A stretch of 64,000 bases of DNA from Roseomonas gilardii (GTDB lineage Bacteria > Pseudomonadota > Alphaproteobacteria > Acetobacterales > Acetobacteraceae). Shown here piece after piece: positions 8,521 through 18,719 of the stretch; the first letter of the stretch is position 1; each line of letters starts with the position of its first letter. Below the pieces are notes generated by a model. That model had not been told where the DNA came from and ran no database searches. It saw nothing but the letters and a program-made list of their open reading frames with translations. A program made the position numbers and the translations under genes. The stretch spans positions 361,001 through 425,000 of the forward strand of contig NZ_CP015583.1 in the NCBI RefSeq assembly GCF_001941945.1, given 5' to 3'.

Positions 8521-8585
8521 TATATTGACAAAAGGAAAATATTCCTATATTTCCTGTATTACCCCTACCCGGAGCTCCCCGCCCC

Positions 8586-9133
8586 ATGCCCAGCTCCCCC
8601 ACCCTCCCCGACCCCGCCTGGGCCGCCCTGGCCCCCACCTCCCCCCTCTCGCCCCCCAGGGCCGCCGCACGGCCTCCCTCCGCACTCGGATGGAGGCCAT
8701 CTTCCACCACGCCGCCACCCCCGGCGCCCCTTGGGCTTCCCTCCCGTCACACTACGGCCGCCCCGACACCGTCGCCCGTTTCTTCCGCCGCCTCACCCAT
8801 GCCGGCCTCTGGCACCGCCTCCTCCGCGCCCTGGCGGATGCACCCCCCTCCCACCCCCTCCGCCTGCTGCAACACGCCATCTGCCGCGCCGCCCGCCTCG
8901 CCGCGCGCCTCGGCGGCATGCCCCTCCTCATCCTGATCCGCCGCCTCGGCCTCCGCGCCGCGCTCCCCGCGCCCCCCTGGCTGCTCCCCGATCCCCTTTT
9001 GTCCGAAACCGTCGCCCGCCTGCTCCGCACCCTGCCGCTGACGCGCGAAAACCTCCGTTCCCTGATGGCCGTCGCCCGCACCGCCGGTGGCCGCCGCCGC
9101 ATCCCCCGCTCCGTCCGCCTCTCCTGGCCATGA
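8586..9133 (+). pseudogene. IS5-type transposase-like remnant (frameshifted)
   Basis: The reading frame from ATG 8586 begins like IS5-group/DUF4096 transposases ('[11 protein letters not shown]'). The expected continuation '[20 protein letters not shown]' lies in another frame, entered at about 8670-8690. From there '[19 protein letters not shown]' and '[12 protein letters not shown]' match the N-terminal helix-turn-helix-like part of such transposases. The rest, to the stop at 9133, is arginine/leucine/proline-rich and shows no DDE catalytic residues. So at least one frameshift has occurred and the catalytic domain is missing. If translated at all, a product could start at ATG 8690. No terminal inverted repeats were recognised. 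It lies directly upstream of argG. Confidence 0.5.
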
Positions 9134-9219
9134 ACCGCGCCCCGCGCGGCCTTGCCCCGCCGCACCGCACGGGCCTAAACCGGCCCTCGCATTCCCATTC
9201 AGCAAGGACCGGCGGCGAA

Positions 9220-10455
<1,236 letters not shown>

Positions 10456-10462
10456 GACCGCG

Positions 10463-10486
10463 CCGCGAAAGCCCCGGCTTTCGCGG
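10463..10486 (+). terminator. hairpin terminator after argG
   Basis: A perfect 11-bp stem CCGCGAAAGCC / GGCTTTCGCGG with a 2-base loop lies 7 bases after the argG stop. There is no downstream T-run. Confidence 0.6.
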
Positions 10487-10567
10487 CCCGACCTCACGCA
10501 CGGGACTATTGAACCGATCGCGCCTCATATCTCCCGCACGGCGGCATGACACGGGGCAGGGCACTCT

Positions 10568-10840
10568 TCACCACCCCTGCCACCCATCCGGGTCCGGCGG
10601 CCCCAGCCGCCGCACCCAGCCCTGGGCCAGCAGCACGGCAGTCCAGTTCACCACCGGCCGCAGCACCAGGCCGCCCATGATCGCCAGCTTCCAGCCCCCG
10701 TTGGGCAGCCACACGAAGGCGATCGCCATCATCAGCAGCCGCCACGCCCAATGCGGCAACCACCAGCCCGGCGGCCGCCACACCGGGCGGCATTCCTGCA
10801 ACGGGAACTGGTACGGCGAACGCCAGGCGGAATCGGGCAT
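10568..10840 (-). CDS. small tryptophan-rich membrane protein, unknown function
   Basis: 90 aa. AGAGGA lies 6 bases before ATG 10840, which supports translation. The protein has an N-terminal polar stretch, then 'WAWRLLMMAIAFVWLP' and 'LAIMGGLVLRPVVNWTAVLLA', which look like one or two membrane helices. There are eleven tryptophans in 90 residues. I do not recognise a family. It is oriented with the EamA gene upstream (gap of about 120 bases, with a CATGCTT-AACG-AAGCATG hairpin at 10901-10918 between them), so it may be a separate transcript. It converges on argG. Confidence 0.55.
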   Translation of the reverse strand: MPDSAWRSPYQFPLQECRPVWRPPGWWLPHWAWRLLMMAIAFVWLPNGGWKLAIMGGLVLRPVVNWTAVLLAQGWVRRLGPPDPDGWQGW

Positions 10841-10960
10841 GGCCGATCCTCTCGAAGGATCTCGGTCTGCCCTCCTGGCGATGCCCCGTTCCTATGCCCC
10901 CATGCTTAACGAAGCATGAACGCCCCCGCCCGCACGCAACCCCTGGCCCCGGGCGGGCGC

Positions 10961-11848
10961 TCAGCCCCGCTCCACCGGCCGCACCCGCGCGCGCAACAGC
11001 AACAGCAGCCCGATCAGCGTCACGCCGCCCCCGCCCAGGTCGCTCCAGCCGAGTCTCTCTCCCAGGAAGCCCCAGCCGAGCAGCACCGCCACCACAGGGC
11101 TGAGAAGCTGCAGAGCCGTGACCGTGGAAGCCGGCAGGCGCCGGAACAGCGTGAACATGATCCCATAGCCGATCACGCCGGACAGCAGGATGCAGTAGCC
11201 CAGCGCCAGCACCGTGGCCGGCGCGGCGCTGCCGGGCGGCGCCCCTTCCAGCAGCGGCGCGAGCGCCAGCAGCAGCAGCGCACTGGTCACCGACTGCCCG
11301 AAGCTCGCCGCCCAGAGATCCACCCGCCCACGCGCCGGCGCGAAGAGCAGGATGCCCGCCCCCTGCGCCAGCGCACCCGCCAGCGCCAGCCCGAAGCCCA
11401 GCATCTCCCCGGCCCCCAGCCCCTGGCCCGCGCGCCCGATCCCCAGCACCGCCACGCCCAGCCAGCCGAGCCCCAGCCCGCCCCAGGCCAGCGGCGCCAT
11501 CCGCTGCCCCAGGAACAGCACTTCGCCCATCGCCACGAAGAGCGGCGAGCAGGCCGAGATCAGCGCCGTCAGCCCCGAGGCCACATGCGTCGCCGCCGAC
11601 CAGGACAGCGCCAGATAGCCACCCGTGCCGAGCAGCCCCATCCCCGCCACCCGCAGCAGGTCCGCCCCGCGTGGCAGCCGGTGCCCCCGCGCCAGCATCA
11701 GCGCCAGCAGCAGCGGCGCCGTCAGGCCGAAGCGCACCGCCAGCGCCCAGAGCGGCGGCCAGTCCGACACCACAACCTTGGCGGCGTTGAAGGCCGCGCC
11801 CCAGATCAGGACGAAGCAGCCCGCCAGCAGCGCATCACCTGCCCGCAC
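10961..11848 (-). CDS. EamA/DMT family transporter
   Basis: 295 aa with ten predicted membrane helices in two EamA repeats: 'CFVLIWGAAFNAAKVVVSD' near the N-terminus, and 'LGFGLALAGALAQGAGILLF' beginning the second half. 'LPASTVTALQLLSPVVAVLLGW' is the conserved last-but-one helix of the family. Such proteins export small metabolites, but the substrate cannot be predicted. The gene starts 32 bases downstream of the folD stop on the same strand and could be the last gene of the yggT-DUF167-folD transcript. It is not related closely to the EamA copy at 4559. Confidence 0.85.
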   Translation of the reverse strand: MRAGDALLAGCFVLIWGAAFNAAKVVVSDWPPLWALAVRFGLTAPLLLALMLARGHRLPRGADLLRVAGMGLLGTGGYLALSWSAATHVASGLTALISACSPLFVAMGEVLFLGQRMAPLAWGGLGLGWLGVAVLGIGRAGQGLGAGEMLGFGLALAGALAQGAGILLFAPARGRVDLWAASFGQSVTSALLLLALAPLLEGAPPGSAAPATVLALGYCILLSGVIGYGIMFTLFRRLPASTVTALQLLSPVVAVLLGWGFLGERLGWSDLGGGGVTLIGLLLLLRARVRPVERG

Positions 11849-11880
11849 GCTGTCTTCCCCTCGTCCGCGTCAGTCGCCGG

Positions 11881-12726
11881 TCAGGCGCCCCGCCGGCCCA
11901 GCGCTGCCTGCAAGGTATTCTCCAGCAGGCAGGCGATGGTCATCGGCCCGACCCCGCCCGGCACGGGCGTGACCGCCCCGGCATGGCCCACCACCTCGCC
12001 GAAGGCCACGTCGCCCACCAGCTTGCCATCCGCCCCGCGGTTGATGCCGACATCGATCACCGTGGCCCCATTGGCCACCCAGTCGCCGCGCACCAGTTGC
12101 GCCCGGCCCACCGCCGCGACGATGATCTCCGCCCGGCGGCACTCGCTCGCCAGGTCGCGGGTCCGCGAATGCGCCACCGTCACCGTGGCATTGGCCGCCA
12201 GCAGCAGCGCCGCCACCGGCTTGCCCACGATGGTGCTGCGCCCGACCACCACCGCCCGCGCCCCGCTCAGGGAGACCTTCGCCTCCTCCAGCAGCAGCAT
12301 CACGCCGCGCGGCGTGCAGGGCACCAGCCCTGGCCGCCCCAGCGCCAGCGCCCCCTGGTTCACCGGATGAAAACCATCCACGTCCTTGCCCGGGTCCACC
12401 GCGTCCAGCACGGCATCCGTGCGGATATGCGCGGGCAGGGGCAACTGCACCAGGATCCCGTCCACCGCCGGGTCGTCGTTCAACCGCCGCACCAGCGCCA
12501 GCAGCTCCGCCTCGGTCGTGGCCTCCGGCAGTTGCAGCGTGGCGCTGTCGAACCCTGCCTCCTTTGCCGCCCGGTCCTTGTTGCGCACATAGACGCCGCT
12601 GGCCGGGTCGTCGCCCACCCGCACCACGCGCAGGCCGGGGCGGAAGCCGAGCCCGGCCACACGCTCCGCCAGCGCCGCGCGCCGGCGTGCCGCCAGCGCC
12701 TTGCCGTCGAGGATCGTGGCAGTCAT
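11881..12726 (-). CDS. folD: bifunctional methylene-THF dehydrogenase / methenyl-THF cyclohydrolase
   Basis: 281 aa cytoplasmic enzyme that interconverts 5,10-methylene-THF and 10-formyl-THF using NADP. It shows '[19 protein letters not shown]' near residue 41 (catalytic K in YxxxK), 'ILVQLPLP', '[10 protein letters not shown]', the nucleotide-binding '[14 protein letters not shown]', and '[13 protein letters not shown]' near the C-terminus. These are all invariant family blocks. ATG 12726 overlaps the stop of the upstream DUF167 gene by 4 bases (ATGA), indicating translational coupling; the ATG two codons earlier is less likely. Confidence 0.97.
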   Translation of the reverse strand: MTATILDGKALAARRRAALAERVAGLGFRPGLRVVRVGDDPASGVYVRNKDRAAKEAGFDSATLQLPEATTEAELLALVRRLNDDPAVDGILVQLPLPAHIRTDAVLDAVDPGKDVDGFHPVNQGALALGRPGLVPCTPRGVMLLLEEAKVSLSGARAVVVGRSTIVGKPVAALLLAANATVTVAHSRTRDLASECRRAEIIVAAVGRAQLVRGDWVANGATVIDVGINRGADGKLVGDVAFGEVVGHAGAVTPVPGGVGPMTIACLLENTLQAALGRRGA

Positions 12727-13049
12727 GCCCATTGCTCCAATATTGCGGCGAGGCTCTTCGCCTCGCCCTCGATTCGGAAGGTCTTCTCGCGCGAGGCGGC
12801 GCCCGCCAGCAAGCTGATGGCCGAGGGCGGGACCCGCAGGGCCTCGGCCAGCGTCTCCACCACCGCACGGGTCGCGCGGCCATCCTCCGGCGCCGGGGAA
12901 ACGGCTACCCGCAGGCGTGGGCCATCCGCTCCTTCCACCACCCCGGTGATGCCGGGCTTCCGCGCCTTGGGTTGCGCCCGCACCCGCAGTTCCAGCCCCT
13001 CCGGCACCATTCGCCAGGCAAGGGGGGAGGGAGCACGACCGCCGCTCAC
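12723..13049 (-). CDS. DUF167 (YggU) family protein
   Basis: 108 aa. The core '[18 protein letters not shown]' near residue 20, followed by '[20 protein letters not shown]' and a C-terminal 'KTFRIEG', matches the DUF167/YggU fold. This small alpha/beta protein has an unknown biochemical role. It usually lies next to yggT, as here. The start at 13049 is plausible, but Met-14 is an alternative. It overlaps folD by 4 bases, and YggT lies 145 bases upstream on the same strand, an order common in alphaproteobacteria. Confidence 0.9.
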   Translation of the reverse strand: MSGGRAPSPLAWRMVPEGLELRVRAQPKARKPGITGVVEGADGPRLRVAVSPAPEDGRATRAVVETLAEALRVPPSAISLLAGAASREKTFRIEGEAKSLAAILEQWA

Positions 13050-13194
13050 GCCGCCCGCTCCCGGTCCTCAGTGTCCGGTGCCGCACCATGCATGGAGAGG
13101 TCCAAAGGGGCGGAGCAGGGCCCGGACGGGTCAGGATACCCTTCCATCGAGGGGCCAGGGTGGCTGGAGCGGGCCAAGGCGGACGGAACCGGTC

Positions 13195-13485
13195 CTAGAA
13201 GGCGAGGCGCCAGAGCGTGGTGGCGATGAAGATCCGCAGCGCCTGCAGGACCAGGATCAGGATGACCGGGGAAACGTCGATTCCCCCCAGATTCGGCAGG
13301 AAGCGCCGGATCGGCGCCAGGGCCGGCTCGGTGATCCGATAAAGGAAGTCACCGATCGTCCAGACCAGCCGGTTCCGCGTATCGAGGACGCCGAAGGAGG
13401 TCAGCATGCTGAAGACGGCTGCGGCGATCAGGACCCAGATGTAAATCCCGATGATCTGATCCACGAGCCAGAACAATGCCGCCAT
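13195..13485 (-). CDS. YggT family integral membrane protein
   Basis: 96 aa with two hydrophobic hairpins. 'YIWVLIAAAVFSMLTSFGV' is the first long helix region, and 'ITEPALAPIRRFLPNLGGID' is the highly conserved loop of the YggT family (P-x-R-x-x-P-x-x-G-x-x-D). 'VSPVILILVLQALRIFI' is the last helix. It is an inner-membrane protein whose role is not well defined; relatives affect osmotic tolerance and cell-division phenotypes. It heads the yggT-DUF167-folD gene group and diverges from the tRNA-Ala gene. Confidence 0.93.
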   Translation of the reverse strand: MAALFWLVDQIIGIYIWVLIAAAVFSMLTSFGVLDTRNRLVWTIGDFLYRITEPALAPIRRFLPNLGGIDVSPVILILVLQALRIFIATTLWRLAF

Positions 13486-13634
13486 AGGTCGCCTTCCCGG
13501 TGTTGGTGTGCGTATCGGCCGCGCGCCGAGGTGCCGAGCCAGGGTGTATGGGGCCAGGGCACGCGGAGCAAGCGCGAGGGGTGCTTGACGGCGGCCTTGT
13601 CGTGATGGATAAGCCGCCTCGCCTTAGCGGGCAT

Positions 13635-13710
13635 GGGGCTGTAGCTCAGATGGGAGAGCGCCTCGTTCGCAATGAGGAGGTCAGGGGTTCGATTCCCCTC
13701 AGCTCCACCA
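13635..13710 (+). tRNA. tRNA-Ala (anticodon CGC)
   Basis: A 76-base cloverleaf. The acceptor GGGGCTG pairs with CAGCTCC and includes G3-U70, the alanine identity pair. The D arm is GCTCAGATGGGAGAGC, the anticodon stem CCTCG/TGAGG holds loop TTCGCAA, and the T arm is AGGGGTTCGATTCCCCT. The CCA end is encoded. It stands alone. Confidence 0.97.
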
Positions 13711-13808
13711 TTCCCGCTCGGCCTCCTTCACCCCTGTATCTTGTCCGCCATGGCGCCTTGCGGTTCCGTGCCCAGGCGGCCTCATTTCCGTGGGTCTGGC
13801 TCCAGGTC

Positions 13809-13841
13809 AAAAACCCCCGGAAGAATTAGGTCTCCCGAGGG
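13809..13841 (-). terminator. intrinsic terminator of the MFS permease gene
   Basis: On the minus strand a 7-bp stem (CCCTCGG / CCGGGGG, with one G-U pair) is followed by TTTTTG, about 60 bases after the permease stop at 13902. Confidence 0.6.
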
Positions 13842-13901
13842 CTTCCAAGATCCTGCGCTGTCCTGCGCCCGCCTCCCTGGAAGGAGCCGGCGCTCTCCGG
13901 C

Positions 13902-15242
13902 CTACCGGTCGCGTGTCTCGAACTGCCGGTTGGTCGCCAGGGCAATCACGGTGCAGATCGCGCCGGACAGCAGATAGGCGCCCACCGCCGCCAGCCCGAA
14001 CCAGTTGGACAGGGCCAGCACCACCAGAGGGGCGAATCCGGCGCCGACCAGCCAGGCAATGTCCGACGTGATGGCCGATCCGGTGTAGCGGTAGCGGCGC
14101 TCGAAATTCGAGGCGACGGCGCCACTGGCCTGTCCGAAAGACAGGCCCAGCAGTCCGAAGCCCAGCAGCACGAAGGTCTCCTCGCCACTCCGTCCGCCGC
14201 CCAGCAGGAAAGGCGCGATGAAGCTGAAGGCGCCGATCAGCAGCGCACCGATCCCGAGCAGCTTCCGCCGTCCGATCCGGTCGGCCAGAAGACCGGAGAT
14301 GATCACGGTGACCGCGCAGATAAGCGCCCCCAGCATCTGCACCAGGATGAAGTTCCCCGCGTCGCGGTCCGTGTGCAGCACGATCCAGGCCAGCGGAAAG
14401 ACCGTCACCAGATGGAACAGCGCGAAGCAGTCGAGCGGCACGAAGGCGCCGATCAGCACGTTGCGGCCATTCGCCCGCAGCATCTCGGTGACGCGAACGG
14501 CCTCCAGCTCCTCACGCTCCAGCAGCGAGGAGAATTCCCGCGTGGCCACGAGCCGCAGGCGGGCGAAAAGGGCGACCACGTTGATGGCGAAGGCCACGAA
14601 GAAGGGGTAGCGCCAGCCCCACTCCTGGAAATCGGCCTCCGGCAGGGTGGTGGCCAGGAAGGCGAAGAGCGCGCCAGCCAGGATGAAGCCCAAGGGGGCA
14701 CCCAACTGGGGCATCATCGCATACCAGCCGCGCTTGTTCTGCGGCGCATTGAGCGAAAGGAGCGAGGCCAACCCGTCCCAGGCGCCGCCGAGGGCAAGGC
14801 CCTGGCAGAAGCGGAACACCGCCAGCGACACGATGGCGGCCACACCCTTGTCCGCATAGCTGGGCAGGAAGCTGATCGCGGCCGTGGCGCCGCCCAGCAG
14901 GAAAAGGGCGACGGTCAGCTTCACGCCGCGGCCATAGGCGCGGTCCACGGCCATGAAGATGAAGGAACCGATCGGCCGGGCGATGAAGGCCAGGGAGAAG
15001 ATGGCGAAGGAGGCCAGCATCGCCGAGGTGGGATCGGTGTTCGGGAAGAAGAATCGCGGAAAGATCAGCACCGACGCGAGGGCATAGGTGAAGAAGTCGA
15101 AGAATTCCGACATGCGCCCGATGACGACACCGAGCGCGATCTGTGCCGGGGAGACCGCGTGATCGTCCTTGTGAACGCGCCGGGCATCCCGCTCCAGTTC
15201 CGTCGAGTTCGGGATGCCACGCCTTTCGGTGACCGCTATCAA
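13902..15242 (-). CDS. MFS transporter, metabolite:H+ symporter (MHS)-like
   Basis: 446 aa, about twelve membrane helices. The MHS-type opening 'AQIALGVVIGRMSEFFDFF' is present near residue 40 (usually I/V-G-x-x-x-E-x-Y/F-D-F). 'FIARPIGSFIFMAVDRAYGR' is the loop 2-3 motif, and 'LADRIGRRKLLGIG' is its repeat in the second half. These permeases take up small organic acids or zwitterions with protons. The start is TTG 15242, chosen because GGGAGG lies 7 bases upstream; the open frame further upstream is not protein-like. It diverges from cyoA. A perfect 19-bp dyad at 15393-15411 between them may control one or both. Confidence 0.85.
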   Translation of the reverse strand: MIAVTERRGIPNSTELERDARRVHKDDHAVSPAQIALGVVIGRMSEFFDFFTYALASVLIFPRFFFPNTDPTSAMLASFAIFSLAFIARPIGSFIFMAVDRAYGRGVKLTVALFLLGGATAAISFLPSYADKGVAAIVSLAVFRFCQGLALGGAWDGLASLLSLNAPQNKRGWYAMMPQLGAPLGFILAGALFAFLATTLPEADFQEWGWRYPFFVAFAINVVALFARLRLVATREFSSLLEREELEAVRVTEMLRANGRNVLIGAFVPLDCFALFHLVTVFPLAWIVLHTDRDAGNFILVQMLGALICAVTVIISGLLADRIGRRKLLGIGALLIGAFSFIAPFLLGGGRSGEETFVLLGFGLLGLSFGQASGAVASNFERRYRYTGSAITSDIAWLVGAGFAPLVVLALSNWFGLAAVGAYLLSGAICTVIALATNRQFETRDR

Positions 15243-15392
15243 TTTCCACCCTCCCCGTTCCGTCCTACCGGCCGGGAGGCTCCGGCATCCTTCCGGCGGC
15301 CCGGATAGCCTTCGCCACAGAAAGATTGCCGATTCGCCTCCAAGTCTATAGGCATCGTTGCAGAGCTCAGCATACAAGGCGAGCCACCGTCC

Positions 15393-15411
15393 ATTGGACA
15401 AAATGTCCAAT
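15393..15411. promoter_or_regulatory. perfect palindromic operator candidate between the MFS gene and cyoA
   Basis: ATTGGACA-AAA-TGTCCAAT: 8-bp perfect arms with a 3-base spacer, 64 bases before the cyoA start and 151 bases before the divergent MFS start. The shape is that of a dimeric repressor site. The regulator is not identified. Confidence 0.5.
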
Positions 15412-15474
15412 CCCTCCGGAGCCCGTCCTTCCGTAGAAGCTGTGCATCGCACCATAGTTTCACGATCGAGTGGC

Positions 15475-16557
15475 ATGCCCTCCAAGATCCTGCGTACCCT
15501 GCCCCTGGTGGCGCTGGCCGCGCTGCTGTCCGGCTGCAAAATGGTGGTCCTGAATCCATCGGGTGACATCGCTGTCCAACAGCGTGACCTGATCGTGATC
15601 TCCACCATCCTGATGTTGCTGATCATCGTTCCGGTGATCGTGCTGACCCTGCTGTTCGCCTGGCGCTACCGCGCCTCGAACACCAAGGCGAAGTACGATC
15701 CGGAATGGTATCATTCCACGCCCCTGGAAGTGGTCATCTGGGCCGCGCCCCTGACGATCATCATCGCGCTCGGCGCGGTGACCTGGGTCGGCACCCACCT
15801 GCTCGATCCCTTCCGCCCGCTCTCGCGCATCGACGCGCAGCGGCCGGTGACGGAGGACATGAAGCCCCTGGAGATCCAGGTCGTGTCCCTCGACTGGAAG
15901 TGGCTCTTCATCTACCCGGAGCAGGGGATCGCCACGGTCAACGAGGTGGCCGCCCCGGTGGACGTGCCGATCAACTTCCGGATCACCTCCTCGGCCCTGA
16001 TGAACTCCTTCTCCATCCCGGCCCTGGCCGGGCAGATCTACTCGATGCCCGGCATGGAGACGAAGCTGCACGCGGTGATCAACAAGCCGGGCAGCTATCA
16101 GGGCTTCTCGGCCAACTACAGCGGCGCCGGCTTCTCCGACATGCACTTCCAGTTCAAGGGCATGAGCCAGGAGGAGTTCGGCCGCTGGGTGGTGGAGGCC
16201 AAGACCTCCAACGAGGACCTGACCCGCGCCGCCTACCTCCAGCTGGAACGCCCCAGCCTGAAGGAGCCCGTGCGCCGCTTCCGCACCGTCGATCCCGAGC
16301 TCTTCGCCGCCATCCTGGACCGCTGCGTGGACACCAACCGGATGTGCCAGAGCCAGATGATGCGCATCGATGCCAATGGCGGGCTCGGCCCGGCAGGTAC
16401 CTTCAACGTGGCCAGCCGCCTGGCGGCATCCCGCCAGAAGGGCGAGGCGGCGGAAGCCCGGGCGGAGGACCGCAACGCGCCCCGCCAGCGCTATGTGATG
16501 GCCCTCTGCACCCCCGCCGACCCCTATGGCCGTGCCCAGGCCGAGGCCGCGAATTGA
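15475..16557 (+). CDS. cyoA: cytochrome bo3/ba3 quinol oxidase subunit II
   Basis: 360 aa. A lipoprotein signal with lipobox 'ALLSGC' (Cys at about residue 20) follows the chosen ATG 15475. Two membrane helices come next ('IVISTILMLLIIVPVIVL' and 'PLTIIIALGAVTWVG'), then a periplasmic cupredoxin-like domain with 'DWKWLFIYPEQGIATVN' and 'AGQIYSMPGMETKLHAV'. The Cu-A ligands of cytochrome c oxidases are absent, as expected for a quinol oxidase. It is the first gene of cyoABCD-surf1. The C-terminal 60 residues are charged and alanine-rich. Confidence 0.97.
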   Translation: MPSKILRTLPLVALAALLSGCKMVVLNPSGDIAVQQRDLIVISTILMLLIIVPVIVLTLLFAWRYRASNTKAKYDPEWYHSTPLEVVIWAAPLTIIIALGAVTWVGTHLLDPFRPLSRIDAQRPVTEDMKPLEIQVVSLDWKWLFIYPEQGIATVNEVAAPVDVPINFRITSSALMNSFSIPALAGQIYSMPGMETKLHAVINKPGSYQGFSANYSGAGFSDMHFQFKGMSQEEFGRWVVEAKTSNEDLTRAAYLQLERPSLKEPVRRFRTVDPELFAAILDRCVDTNRMCQSQMMRIDANGGLGPAGTFNVASRLAASRQKGEAAEARAEDRNAPRQRYVMALCTPADPYGRAQAEAAN

Positions 16558-16708
16558 CATCCTCCGCTCGCCGCCGGCTCCCCGCCGGCGGCCGACCCAT
16601 CCCGCCGGGTAGCCGCTTCTCCTCCCATAGGGGAGCCCCGGTGGCCCGTGAAACCGGCCGGCCCTTCCAGGGTCCGGCCCTCGATCACGAAGTGATAGAG
16701 TAGACCCA

Positions 16709-18712
16709 ATGTCCTCCAGCACGGACCTCGCGACACTCTTGTTCGGGCGGCTCTCGCTCGAATCGATCCCGTACCACGAACCGATCCTGATCGTGACCTT
16801 CCTCGGCGTGGCCATCGGTGGCCTCGCCCTGCTTGGCGCGCTCACCTATTTCCGCCTCTGGGGCTATCTCTGGAACGAGTGGTTCACCTCGGTGGACCAC
16901 AAGAAGATCGGGGTCATGTACGTGATCCTGGCCATCATCATGCTGCTGCGCGGCTTCGCCGACGCGGTCATGATGCGGGCCCAGCAGGCCATCGCCTTCA
17001 ACGGCTCCGAAGGCTACCTGCCGCCGCACCACTACGACCAGGTCTTCACCGCCCATGGCGTGATCATGATCTTCTTCATGGCCATGCCGCTGGTGACCGG
17101 CCTGATGAACTTCGTGGTGCCGCTGCAGATCGGCGCCCGCGACGTGGCCTTCCCGTTCCTGAACAACTTCAGCTTCTGGATGACCACGGCCGGCGCCGTG
17201 CTGGTCATGATGTCGCTGTTCATCGGCGAGTTCGCCCAGACCGGCTGGCTGGCCTATCCGCCGCTCTCCGGCTACGAGGCCAATCCCGGGGTCGGGGTCG
17301 ACTATTACATATGGGCCTTGCAGATCGCGGGCATCGGCACCTTGCTATCGGGCGTCAACCTGATCGCGACGATCGTGAAGATGCGCGCGCCGGGCATGAC
17401 CATGATGAAGCTGCCCGTCTTCACCTGGACCGCTCTCTGCACCAACGTGCTGATCGTCGCGGCCTTCCCGGTGCTGACCGCGGTGCTGGCCCTGCTCTCG
17501 CTTGACCGCTACGTGGGGACGAACTTCTTCACCGCCGATCTCGGCGGCAACCCCATGATGTACGTGAACCTGATCTGGATCTGGGGCCATCCAGAGGTCT
17601 ACATCCTGATCCTGCCGGCCTTCGGCGTGTTCTCGGAGGTGGTCTCCACCTTCTGCTCGAAGCGCCTCTTCGGCTACACCTCCATGGTCTACGCCACGGT
17701 GGTGATCACCATCCTGTCCTACCTGGTCTGGCTGCACCACTTCTTCACCATGGGCTCCGGCGCCAGCGTGAACTCCTTCTTCGGCATCACGACGATGATC
17801 ATCTCGATCCCGACGGGTGCCAAGCTGTTCAACTGGCTCTTCACCATGTACCGCGGCCGTATCCGGTTCGAGGTGCCGATGCTCTGGACGGTCGGCTTCA
17901 TGGTGACCTTCACCATCGGCGGCATGTCCGGCGTGATGCTCGCCATCCCGCCGGCCGACTTCCAGTTCCACAACACGCTGTTCCTGATCGCCCACTTCCA
18001 CAACGTCATCATCGGCGGCGTGGTCTTCGGCATGCTGGCCGGCATCACCTACTGGTTCCCCAAGGCTTTCGGCTTCAAGCTCGATCCCTTCTGGGGCAAG
18101 ATGTCCTTCTGGTTCTGGCTGATCGGCTTCTACTTCGCCTTCATGCCGCTCTATGTCCTGGGGCTGATGGGCGTGACGCGCCGCGTGAACCACTTCGACG
18201 ACCCGTCGCTGCAGATCTGGTTCATCATCGCCGCCTTCGGCGCCTTCCTGATTGCGCTCGGCATCCTGAGCTTCATCATCCAGCTGGTGGTGAGCTTCAT
18301 GAAGCGCGACCAGCTGCGCGACGTGACCGGCGATCCCTGGAACGGCCGTACCCTGGAATGGGCGACCTCCTCGCCGCCGCCGGAGTACAACTTCGCCTTC
18401 ACCCCGGTGATCCACAGCCATGACGCGTGGTGGGACATGAAGCAGCGTGGCCACGAGCACCCGCAGGGTGGCTACCGTCCGATCCACATGCCCAAGGGCA
18501 CCGGCGCGGGCATCATCCTGGCCGGCCTGTCGCTGGTCTTCGGCTTCGCGATGATCTGGTACATGTGGTGGCTGGCGGCGCTGAGCTTCGTGGCCATCCT
18601 GGTCGCCGCGATCGTCCATACCTTCAACTACAACCGTGACTTCTACATCCCTGCGGATGTGGTGGCGCGGACGGAACAGGCCCGCGCGGCCGCCATGGCG
18701 GCGGGGGAGTGA
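16709..18712 (+). CDS. cyoB: cytochrome bo3/ba3 quinol oxidase subunit I
   Basis: 667 aa, the catalytic haem-copper subunit with about 15 membrane helices. It reduces O2 to water using ubiquinol and pumps protons. Visible features are '[11 protein letters not shown]' at the N-terminus, '[11 protein letters not shown]' (low-spin haem histidine), '[12 protein letters not shown]' (Cu-B histidine cross-linked to tyrosine), 'WLHHFFTMG' (two Cu-B histidines) and '[12 protein letters not shown]' (haem ligands). The length matches CyoB. The 150-base gap after cyoA has no ORF; it may hold an RNA-level control or processing site. The cyoC start lies 8 bases beyond the stop. Confidence 0.99.
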   Translation: MSSSTDLATLLFGRLSLESIPYHEPILIVTFLGVAIGGLALLGALTYFRLWGYLWNEWFTSVDHKKIGVMYVILAIIMLLRGFADAVMMRAQQAIAFNGSEGYLPPHHYDQVFTAHGVIMIFFMAMPLVTGLMNFVVPLQIGARDVAFPFLNNFSFWMTTAGAVLVMMSLFIGEFAQTGWLAYPPLSGYEANPGVGVDYYIWALQIAGIGTLLSGVNLIATIVKMRAPGMTMMKLPVFTWTALCTNVLIVAAFPVLTAVLALLSLDRYVGTNFFTADLGGNPMMYVNLIWIWGHPEVYILILPAFGVFSEVVSTFCSKRLFGYTSMVYATVVITILSYLVWLHHFFTMGSGASVNSFFGITTMIISIPTGAKLFNWLFTMYRGRIRFEVPMLWTVGFMVTFTIGGMSGVMLAIPPADFQFHNTLFLIAHFHNVIIGGVVFGMLAGITYWFPKAFGFKLDPFWGKMSFWFWLIGFYFAFMPLYVLGLMGVTRRVNHFDDPSLQIWFIIAAFGAFLIALGILSFIIQLVVSFMKRDQLRDVTGDPWNGRTLEWATSSPPPEYNFAFTPVIHSHDAWWDMKQRGHEHPQGGYRPIHMPKGTGAGIILAGLSLVFGFAMIWYMWWLAALSFVAILVAAIVHTFNYNRDFYIPADVVARTEQARAAAMAAGE

Positions 18713-18719
18713 GCGGCGC

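Noticed and set aside
10901-10918. CATGCTT-AACG-AAGCATG hairpin as a strong terminator
   Set aside because: Only a 7-bp AT-containing stem and no T-run in the needed direction; noted as a minor hairpin only.
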